A DNA stretch of 64,000 nt from Vibrio rhizosphaerae (GTDB lineage Bacteria; Pseudomonadota; Gammaproteobacteria; Enterobacterales; Vibrionaceae), in NCBI RefSeq assembly GCF_024347095.1, contig NZ_AP024903.1:3286001-3350000 (forward strand). Reading direction: 5' to 3'. This document shows positions 57,467 through 64,000 of this stretch, piece by piece (the stretch's first letter is position 1; every line of letters starts with the position of its first letter). Made by a program: the position numbers and the translations under genes. The notes beneath the pieces were generated by a model that was not told the origin of the DNA, did no database searches, and saw only the letters and a program-made list of their open reading frames with translations.

Positions 57467-57880
57467 GATTTATCACTCCCGCACTCTATCGGTGAACACT
57501 TCTATCAGTGGATACTATTGTAACCTATTCAAGGTCCTATCAATACAATCGAATCACAAGGGTTATTGACGGCTGATTATTTTTGCGCCATCAGTGGATA
57601 AAGCTGTGAATTGTGTTGATAAAGTAGTCAGAATTAAAATGATCCACAAGATGTAGTGATGATCTTTATTTTATTGTGTGTAAATATTTGGATATCCCCA
57701 AGCTGAACAATCTGTTCAGCGCTTGGTAATGACGACTCATACACCTAAAGTCAATCATTTAAACACAGACTTATCCACAGGTCGGAGTTGACATCACTGC
57801 ACTGGTTTGGATCAAAAACAAAAACCGGGATCGCTGGGATCCCGGTTTCTAAATTTGGTTTGCCTGAGAGAAACGCCTGA
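57467..57880. other. Region between glpE and rpoH
   Basis: This holds the rpoH terminator (57822-57848), a perfect 8-bp palindrome GCTGAACA-ATC-TGTTCAGC (57702-57720) of unknown use, and one TTATCCACA (57771-57779) that equals a DnaA box. AT-rich sequence closer to glpE is probably its promoter. No gene is seen. Confidence 0.5.
57811..57848 (-). terminator. Rho-independent terminator of rpoH
   Basis: AAACCGGGATC and GATCCCGGTTT form an 11-bp stem with a 5-base loop. On the minus strand it is followed by TTGTTTTTGAT. It is 33 bases after the rpoH stop. Confidence 0.88.
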
Positions 57881-58735
57881 CTACATTTCTCCGACAGCTT
57901 CTTTCAGCTTCTTCATCGCATTTTTTTCCAACTGACGAATACGCTCAGCGGACACACCATAATTATCAGCTAAATCTTGCAATGTCGCTTTAGGCTCATC
58001 CAACCAACGAGAGCGGACAATATGCTGGCTACGCTCATCCAGGCTCGAGATCGCTAACGACAGACGATGATTGGTATGCTGTTCCCAATTGGTGCTTTCA
58101 AGATTTTCAGCAACATCCGAATTTTTATCTTCGAGATAAAGTACGGGTGCTGAAGCTGCATGACCTTCGTCATCATCAACAGACATATCAAAGGTGGCAT
58201 CCTGAGCTGCCAGACGAGATTCCATCTCCCGGACTTCTGACGGTTCAACGCCTAATTCTTTTGCTACCGTTTCGACTTCACTATGATTAAACCAACCGAG
58301 GCGCTTCTTCGATTTTCTTAGATTAAAGAAAAGTTTGCGTTGCGCTTTGGTGGTCGCGATTTTGACGATACGCCAGTTGCGGAGCACATATTCATGGATT
58401 TCAGCTTTAATCCAATGTACGGCAAAAGAGACTAGCCGAACGCCGACTTCAGGATTGAAGCGCTTAACCGCTTTCATCAAGCCGATATTGCCTTCCTGAA
58501 CTAGATCTGCCATTGGTAATCCATAACCGGAATAACCACGAGCAATATGAACGACGAAACGAAGATGCGACAGAATCAAACCTTTCGCGGCCTCAATTTC
58601 ACCTTTGTAATGTAGTCGTTCCGCAAGCTCATGTTCTTCTTCTGCACTCAGCATCGGATAACTATTCACAGAACGGATATAGCTGTCCAGGCTATCTTGT
58701 GTCACAACTGCCATTGGATACGTATGGTTTGTCAT
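57881..58735 (-). CDS. rpoH: Heat-shock sigma factor RpoH (sigma-32)
   Basis: RpoH directs RNA polymerase to heat-shock promoters. The 284 residues have region 2 ([59 protein letters not shown]), the RpoH box [15 protein letters not shown] that takes part in chaperone-linked control, and region 4 with the HTH ([20 protein letters not shown]). It lies next to ftsX-ftsE-ftsY, the conserved order. The 171-base gap upstream should hold its promoters. Confidence 0.96.
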   Translation of the reverse strand: MTNHTYPMAVVTQDSLDSYIRSVNSYPMLSAEEEHELAERLHYKGEIEAAKGLILSHLRFVVHIARGYSGYGLPMADLVQEGNIGLMKAVKRFNPEVGVRLVSFAVHWIKAEIHEYVLRNWRIVKIATTKAQRKLFFNLRKSKKRLGWFNHSEVETVAKELGVEPSEVREMESRLAAQDATFDMSVDDDEGHAASAPVLYLEDKNSDVAENLESTNWEQHTNHRLSLAISSLDERSQHIVRSRWLDEPKATLQDLADNYGVSAERIRQLEKNAMKKLKEAVGEM

Positions 58736-58906
58736 TCAATTCCTCATCAATTTCTGATTAAGAGTGTACTCAACCTATGATTGTGGGACTCTATCATCTT
58801 GTTGCTTACGAGTTAAGTCCAACAGATACAGATAAACAATTTTCTATCAGAAGTCAAGATCCCGGTATAACTTGCTGCGAACCTCAGGAAGTAAGACCCC
58901 GCATTG

Positions 58907-59890
58907 CTATACAGGTTCAATTTCTTTCAAATGTCGCTGTGCAGATAGCTTGGCCGCAATACAACTGAGCAATGTCCCCACCATCAGGAGTAGCAAGGAT
59001 TCATCCCAGCCTAATCCTAAAAGTCGGAACTGACTATCATAGAGCGTTGCTAACTGACTCACTGCACCATTGAATAATATAGTCAGAAAAGCCGTAAATA
59101 ACCATGCACTGACGGAGCCGAGAAACCCAAACCACATACCGGAGTACAAATAAGGCCGCAAAATAAACACATCTGTCGCCCCGATCAGTTTCATGGTTTG
59201 AATTTCTTCTTTGTTGGCTAGCACATTAAAGCGTAATGTATTGCCGACAATCAGGAAAACAGCAGCAAACATCAGCAATGACAGACTCACGACAACCATT
59301 GTCGCCAGATGTTTGATCGCATCCAAGCGTGTCAGCCAATCTTCGTCAAGGCGAACATCGGTGACATTTTGCTCATGCTGCAGGCTCTCGGCGAGTTGTT
59401 TTACTTCGGATTGCTTGGTCACCGCAGGTGTAATCACAATCACCCCGGGTAATGCATAATCATCCAACAGACTGATCGCCTGTTCAAATCCCGCATTCTT
59501 GCTCATCTCGGCTAGTCCCTGCTGCGGAGAAATGTATTCCGCTTTCTTCACACTCGGGCGCACTTCGATTTCATCTTTCAGGACCATCACCCGGGCTTCG
59601 GGTGTCCCTTCCTCAAGATAAACGCTGATTTGCGAAGGAGTGGCAACATGGCTGGCAACCGAGGCTACATTTTTACTTAACAGGTACAGACAGGCAGGCA
59701 TCGTTAAGGCCATCGAGATAACAGCCAATGTCAGTAAGTTCCCCATCGGGCGCTGCTGCCACAAGGCCAGAAAAGACGATTTCGCCTGCTTGTAATGTAT
59801 GGCCAGAAAGTGATCGCGAGGCGGACGCTTTTGTTGTTCTCGTTTTTTCTTTGAATTGGAGGCGCGTTTGTTTTTCGGCTTAGTGGCCAT
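58907..59890 (-). CDS. ftsX: Cell-division protein FtsX
   Basis: FtsX is the membrane partner of FtsE; the pair controls septal peptidoglycan hydrolases through EnvC. The 327 residues from the ATG at 59890 (MATKPKNKRASNSKKKREQQ) have a basic N-terminus, a first membrane segment (about 55-75), a periplasmic loop (about 80-200), then three more membrane segments with IQTMKLIGATDVFILRPYLY between them. The start overlaps the ftsE end by 11 bases. Confidence 0.94.
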   Translation of the reverse strand: MATKPKNKRASNSKKKREQQKRPPRDHFLAIHYKQAKSSFLALWQQRPMGNLLTLAVISMALTMPACLYLLSKNVASVASHVATPSQISVYLEEGTPEARVMVLKDEIEVRPSVKKAEYISPQQGLAEMSKNAGFEQAISLLDDYALPGVIVITPAVTKQSEVKQLAESLQHEQNVTDVRLDEDWLTRLDAIKHLATMVVVSLSLLMFAAVFLIVGNTLRFNVLANKEEIQTMKLIGATDVFILRPYLYSGMWFGFLGSVSAWLFTAFLTILFNGAVSQLATLYDSQFRLLGLGWDESLLLLMVGTLLSCIAAKLSAQRHLKEIEPV

Positions 59891-60554
59891 AATCTTCAAC
59901 CTCACTTAAGAAACCCTGATTGAGTTCGAGATGGCGATACATCGGACGGGAGTTCACCAGATTAATATCATGTGTCGCAAGGAGAATGGTGACACCGGCA
60001 CGGTTGAATTCCTCAAACAAGCGAAGAATACGGTTGGATAAATCAGGGTCGAGATTACCGGTTGGTTCATCAGCCAGTAGCAATGTCGGCCGATTGACGA
60101 CCGCCCTTGCGATTCCGACACGCTGTTGTTCTCCCCCGGAAAGCTGACTCGGCAGGCAACGAATTTTACCCAACAGGCCGGTTTTATCCAAAGCCGCCGA
60201 GACGCGTCTTTTAATCTCATTCTCAGAGATGGATTCAATCCGCATCGGGAGTGCCACATTATCGAACACGCTGCGATCCATCAACAACCGATGCTCCTGA
60301 AATACAATCCCGATATTCCGACGTAAAAACGGAATATCCGGGTTCGGAATGCGTGTGATATCGTGTCCGTTAAAATGAATTCGCCCGTCAGTCGGCCGTT
60401 CAATAGCACAAATCAATTTCAGTAATGTACTTTTCCCAGCACCCGAATGCCCGCCGACAAATGCCATCTCCCCACGACGCAGATGGAAATCAACCTTTTG
60501 TAAGGCTTGTCGTCCGCCCCGATAGGCTTTACTCACTTGCTGAAATCTGATCAC
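59880..60554 (-). CDS. ftsE: Cell-division ATPase FtsE
   Basis: FtsE is the ABC-type ATPase of the FtsEX complex. The 224 residues have Walker A GHSGAGKST, the Q-loop IGIVFQEHRLL, the signature LSGGEQQRVGIARA, Walker B LLLADEPTGNLD and the H-loop LLATHD, all intact. Part of the ftsY-ftsE-ftsX order, 124 bases after ftsY. Confidence 0.95.
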   Translation of the reverse strand: MIRFQQVSKAYRGGRQALQKVDFHLRRGEMAFVGGHSGAGKSTLLKLICAIERPTDGRIHFNGHDITRIPNPDIPFLRRNIGIVFQEHRLLMDRSVFDNVALPMRIESISENEIKRRVSAALDKTGLLGKIRCLPSQLSGGEQQRVGIARAVVNRPTLLLADEPTGNLDPDLSNRILRLFEEFNRAGVTILLATHDINLVNSRPMYRHLELNQGFLSEVEDYGH

Positions 60555-60678
60555 TCGCTATCCCCTTCCTCAAACATAATCGATGTTTGTTGCCCGTCTA
60601 TATACTTTGTTTGCGACAGTCAGTTTTGCAACCCTACTCGTTTCATGTTCATCGGCTTAACCATTGACTTCACGGTAG

Positions 60679-61911
60679 TTATTCATCCCGACTAAACAAG
60701 GCTTCGATGAACTCTTCAGTTTGGAAAGGACGTAAATCATTGATACCTTCTCCGACACCAATATAGCGAATTGGGATCTTAAATTGATCCGCAATTGCAA
60801 AAATTACCCCACCTTTAGCGGTTCCGTCGAGTTTTGTCAGGGTAATTCCCGTAACAGGTGCAACTTCACTGAACAATTTAGCCTGACTGATCGCATTCTG
60901 TCCGGTACCGGCATCTAAGGTCAGCATAATTTCATGAGGTGCCGAATCATCAAGCTTCTTCATCACGCGAACAATTTTGCGCAATTCTTCCATCAGGTTG
61001 CCTTTATTTTGTAATCGTCCGGCCGTATCTGCAATGACCACATCCACACCCCGCGCCTTGGCAGCTTCAATGGTATCGTAAATCACCGAGGCGCTATCGG
61101 CCCCCGTATGCTGAGCGATAACTGGCACTTGATTACGCTCTCCCCAGATCTGCAGTTGCTCAACTGCCGCCGCCCGGAATGTATCTCCGGCAGCCAGCAT
61201 GACTTTCTTACCCTGCATCTGATATTGCTTTGCCAGTTTACCGATAGTGGTCGTTTTGCCCACGCCGTTCACTCCGACCATCAGAATCACATAAGGGGTT
61301 TGCTGTTCATCAATGATTAAAGGCTGCTCAACATGAGAAAGAATCTCACCCATTTCTTCTTTCAGCAGGCCGTACAACGCTTCACCGTCTTTTAACTGTT
61401 GACGATTAGCTTTTTCCGTCAGATTTTTAATAATCTTCAGCGTTGTATCCATACCGACATCGGCCACTAACAACTGCTCTTCGAGTTCTTCAAAGAGGTC
61501 ATCATCGATCTTTTTCCCTTTGAATAAACCAAAAAAACCAGCGCCAATATTGGCTTTCGTCCGGCTCAGACTTCTTTTTAAACGTGCAAAAAAACCTTCT
61601 GTCGGTTTTTCCTGTTCAATCACTCTCACCGGTTGAGGCGTTTCCGGGACAGGCTCTGCGTGGCTGACTTGACTTGTTTCCTTGGTGTCTTCAGTTTCCG
61701 CCTCGACTTGATGCTCAGGAAGTTCAGCCACTTCATGTTCAGCGTTTTCGTCTGCTGGCGTGACACTTGCCAAAGACGCTTCCGTTTCAGAAAGATCTTC
61801 ACTCACATCACTTTCAGTCGATGTTTCAGTCAGATCATTGTTTTGATTGGGCGTCTCATCGTCACCAAAACCAAGCCATGACAGCAGGCCACGCTTCTTT
61901 TTTTCTGTCAT
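60679..61911 (-). CDS. ftsY: Signal recognition particle receptor FtsY
   Basis: FtsY is the SRP receptor GTPase that docks ribosome-SRP complexes at the inner membrane. The 410 residues have a long acidic N-terminal A domain (about 15-100, rich in Glu), the helical N domain, and the G domain with G1 GVNGVGKTTTIGKLA, the GDTFRAAAVEQL motif, G3 DTAGR and G4 TKLDGTAKGG. First gene of ftsY-ftsE-ftsX and divergent from rsmD. Confidence 0.96.
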   Translation of the reverse strand: MTEKKKRGLLSWLGFGDDETPNQNNDLTETSTESDVSEDLSETEASLASVTPADENAEHEVAELPEHQVEAETEDTKETSQVSHAEPVPETPQPVRVIEQEKPTEGFFARLKRSLSRTKANIGAGFFGLFKGKKIDDDLFEELEEQLLVADVGMDTTLKIIKNLTEKANRQQLKDGEALYGLLKEEMGEILSHVEQPLIIDEQQTPYVILMVGVNGVGKTTTIGKLAKQYQMQGKKVMLAAGDTFRAAAVEQLQIWGERNQVPVIAQHTGADSASVIYDTIEAAKARGVDVVIADTAGRLQNKGNLMEELRKIVRVMKKLDDSAPHEIMLTLDAGTGQNAISQAKLFSEVAPVTGITLTKLDGTAKGGVIFAIADQFKIPIRYIGVGEGINDLRPFQTEEFIEALFSRDE

Positions 61912-62153
61912 CTGGAAATATCCTAGATTTATTCATTGGTCCAAAACGTTATAATACCAGTTCTATTGATGACGTCATTGGTATCATACTTTGCTCAGAA
62001 TATTTATATTCTCAAGGCAAGAAAAATGACAAAGCCGTGAAAAATCTAAACTCAGGCTGTTAAACTTCATCATGCTTCAATTCGTACCCTCACCCGTCTG
62101 CAAAAAAACAGGCAGGGCGGCTATATTAACACTTTATTTTCGGTCAAAAAATC

Positions 62154-62759
62154 ATGGGAAAACATCGCCAGCCAAACCAGTCACAAAAAAGAGACAAATC
62201 AGGCTTTATTCGGATTATTAGTGGGTTGTGGAAAGGCCGAAAATTACCGGTTTATGATGCAGAAGGTCTCAGACCGACCACGGACAGAGTCAAAGAAACC
62301 CTGTTTAACTGGTTAGCGACCGATATTCCTCAAGCCCGTTGTCTCGATCTGTTTGCCGGTTCAGGGAGCCTTGGGTTCGAGGCAGCATCACGTCAGGCTG
62401 AACAGGTAACTCTCATCGAGAAGAACCCGGCTGCATTTCAGCAACTCAGGCAAAATCAACATGCTTTGTCAGCACAACAGCTCCAAATTATTCAGAGCGA
62501 TGCGCTGCTTTACCTCGCCCAACCGCCGGCAGCACCTTACGATATTGTATTTATTGACCCACCATTCCGCCAAGGGTTATTAGAAGAAACACTCCGGTTA
62601 CTGGAGCACAACCAATGGCTGCACGAACACGCGATGATTTATATTGAGAGTGAGAAAGAATGGCCAGTCACAGCCATTCCTGCATCTTGGCAACTCTATC
62701 GGGAAAAAGTTGCCGGACAAGTATGCTATCGCTTATACCAGAAGGCTCCATCAATCTAG
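62154..62759 (+). CDS. rsmD: 16S rRNA (guanine-966-N2)-methyltransferase
   Basis: RsmD methylates G966 of 16S rRNA in the 30S subunit. The 201 residues have the N-terminal IRIISGLWKGRKLPV, the substrate loop LRPTTDRVKETLFNWL, the SAM-binding LDLFAGSGSLGFEAASR and the catalytic DPPF in VFIDPPFRQG. Divergent from ftsY with about 240 bases between, the conserved order. Confidence 0.95.
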   Translation: MGKHRQPNQSQKRDKSGFIRIISGLWKGRKLPVYDAEGLRPTTDRVKETLFNWLATDIPQARCLDLFAGSGSLGFEAASRQAEQVTLIEKNPAAFQQLRQNQHALSAQQLQIIQSDALLYLAQPPAAPYDIVFIDPPFRQGLLEETLRLLEHNQWLHEHAMIYIESEKEWPVTAIPASWQLYREKVAGQVCYRLYQKAPSI

Positions 62760-62768
62760 CAGCGAGCC

Positions 62769-62802
62769 GTGGCGGGTTGCAAACGACCTTTTAGCCCGCC
62801 AC
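62769..62802 (+). terminator. Hairpin between rsmD and the MarC-family gene
   Basis: GTGGCGGG and CCCGCCAC form an 8-bp stem across an 18-base loop. It follows the rsmD stop and overlaps the end of the convergent gene. The T-rich run after it is weak (ATAACTTTT). Confidence 0.5.
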
Positions 62803-63378
62803 ATAACTTTTAATGCCATCCAAAAACATCTGTGTTGAAACCATGACCAAAAGTAATCCCATCAAACGCTCGGCAGCTTTCAATCCTCTTTCCCCCAAAA
62901 CCCGGTGGAAAAAGTCATAAAACATCAAAATAATCGATGTACCGGTCCATGCCAGAAAAACAGCCAATGCCAGTTCTGGTAACTCGTTGGGCGATTGTGA
63001 AGAAAACACCAGTAACGATGCGATCAAAGACGGACCGGCAATCATCGGCACGGCCATGGGCACAATAAAGGGTTCCTCACCGGCAGCCAATCCTGTAATT
63101 GAACCGGCACTGGGAAAGATCATCTTAATTGCGATGATAAACAGAATCACCCCGCCAGAGATACTCAATGTCTCCGGTGCGACTTTCAGGAAACCCAGTA
63201 TATTTTTGCCGGCAAACAGAAAAATCATCAGAATAAGCAGCGCAAAACACAACTCACGGATTAACACGATACGTCGCCGTTTCGGGTCAAGGTGTTTTAA
63301 GATCGCCAGCACTATCGGGAGGTTGCCAAGCGGATCCATGATCAAAAACATCATGGTCGCGACGGAAAAAATTTCCAT
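62791..63378 (-). CDS. MarC/YhgN-family inner-membrane protein
   Basis: 195 residues with about six membrane segments. The N-terminus FLIMDPLGNLPIVLAILKH and the later FIVPMAVPMIAGPSLIASLL show the duplicated half-motif of the MarC (UPF0056) family, and the length matches E. coli YhgN (197). The family is sometimes called NAAT amino-acid transporters, but no substrate is firmly established. It converges with rsmD. Confidence 0.88.
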   Translation of the reverse strand: MEIFSVATMMFLIMDPLGNLPIVLAILKHLDPKRRRIVLIRELCFALLILMIFLFAGKNILGFLKVAPETLSISGGVILFIIAIKMIFPSAGSITGLAAGEEPFIVPMAVPMIAGPSLIASLLVFSSQSPNELPELALAVFLAWTGTSIILMFYDFFHRVLGERGLKAAERLMGLLLVMVSTQMFLDGIKSYVAG

Positions 63379-63510
63379 ACTTACATCTCAGGTGATTCAA
63401 TAAAAAATGGAGTATAACAACCTGCAAGCAAGATTTCGACGTCCGCGTGAGCTCGTCGGAGTGCTCTATATTCAAGCACTTCCATTCATCAGAGCCTCGG
63501 AAAATTTCGC

Positions 63511-64000
63511 TCAGGGATGAGCTGGCAATACTGCGGCCACAAGCAGACACAAGGCCACTAAAAATCCGCACGTCGTCACTAAAGAGAGTTGATCTAACTT
63601 CTTCTGACCGGGATAGACCATGACCCGGAAGAACACCACAAACCATAGTGCTGCGCCGACAGAGGCTTCCAGAGCATTCCAACTGCGCGCTTGAAGCCAC
63701 CATCCGCTGGCAGACCAAATCAGTCCGAGTAACCCCATCCCCAATACCGCAACAGCAGTCATCCGTTTATCGATATGGGGCAGGAACAGCAGATAAAGAA
63801 CAATGCCGAGTGCAATCAAGGTGATCGGTAACCACCATTGGACCGGGTACAAAATATGTTGCCAAAAGGCCAGACTGAAAGCGCAACAACTCAATAGAAA
63901 GGCAGCAAAGGATAAACGGCATTTGGTTTGACGAAAGAAGGACCAAGTAAAGATCAGACAGCAGCCTAACGCCACTGAACTCCAGACAACTGAAGCACGC
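63511..64000 (-). CDS. Lysoplasmalogenase/YhhN-family membrane protein (5' part outside window)
   Basis: The frame is open to the right edge (reading RASVVWSSVALGCC... before the visible part), so the start lies outside; the GTG at 63975 is not a convincing start. About 160 residues are visible, almost all membrane helices. The part WLPITLIALGIVLYLLFLPH and the later SVGAALWFVVFFRVMVYPG with QLSLVTTCGFLVALCLL resemble the YhhN/TMEM86 family, whose animal members hydrolyse lysoplasmalogen. In E. coli yhhN is close to rsmD, which supports the call. Confidence 0.65.
   Translation of the reverse strand, partial: RASVVWSSVALGCCLIFTWSFFRQTKCRLSFAAFLLSCCAFSLAFWQHILYPVQWWLPITLIALGIVLYLLFLPHIDKRMTAVAVLGMGLLGLIWSASGWWLQARSWNALEASVGAALWFVVFFRVMVYPGQKKLDQLSLVTTCGFLVALCLLVAAVLPAHP

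Noticed and set aside
57771..57779. TTATCCACA as part of a replication origin
   Set aside because: Only one consensus DnaA box is present, with no cluster or AT-rich unwinding region. A single 9-base match is expected by chance.

Overview
The window looks like a chromosomal segment of a Vibrio-like gammaproteobacterium (Vibrionaceae). Three things support this. The 172-residue Hcp is of the Vibrio cholerae type. The housekeeping blocks follow Vibrio/Escherichia order: murI-btuB-trmA / yijD-fabR-sthA, lexA-dgkA-plsB-ubiA-ubiC, and rpoH-ftsX-ftsE-ftsY-rsmD. An rRNA operon lies beside murI, as rrnB does in E. coli.

Layout. (1) 1-6000: a complete rRNA operon on the minus strand (16S, tRNA-Ile, tRNA-Ala, 23S, 5S). 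At the left edge are the promoter and leader of what appears to be a second, tandem rRNA operon. (2) 6165-10866: a membrane-anchored RRM protein, murI, btuB with its cobalamin riboswitch, and trmA. (3) 11033-17881: accessory genes. These are a small protein, a LuxR-type regulator with a VOC protein and an MFS transporter, then a Fur-box-preceded pair of ABC exporter half-transporters and a TetR regulator. (4) 18089-46570: a type VI secretion (T6SS) auxiliary island. (5) 46649-64000: conserved core genes.

The T6SS island is the notable part. hcp has a textbook sigma-54 promoter preceded by three GCAA-N4-TTGC palindromes. Cluster 1 is vgrG, a DUF4123 adaptor, a 1255-residue VasX-like effector with C-terminal membrane segments, and a membrane immunity candidate. 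Cluster 2 is a near-identical vgrG with a different tail, a shorter DUF4123 adaptor, a 1352-residue LysM effector and a membrane-anchored Sel1-repeat immunity candidate. Arrays of orphan immunity-like genes follow: a second, frameshifted Sel1 gene, three tandem copies of the cluster 1 immunity gene, a DUF943-like gene, and more distant relatives. At least two orphan units are headed by a short 3' scar of the matching effector gene. This points to a history of effector displacement that left immunity genes behind. The immunity paralogues keep near-identical ends but differ in a central AT-rich membrane-hairpin region, which probably sets specificity.

The units are separated by a module of about 0.55 kb present three times. 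Each copy carries a 59-61 codon minus-strand gene and, upstream of it, a region whose complementary arms change together between copies. That pattern suggests a structured leader RNA that could switch between two pairings. Each module ends next to a shared motif and a TATAAT promoter driving the next unit. In E. coli trmA and yijD are adjacent; here they are separated by about 36 kb that holds both the accessory genes and the T6SS island.

Other points: GlpG has the catalytic serine but asparagine where the catalytic histidine should be, and a SAM methyltransferase gene next to lexA has a near-consensus Fur box. All similarity statements are by eye from the sequence; no database search was run.
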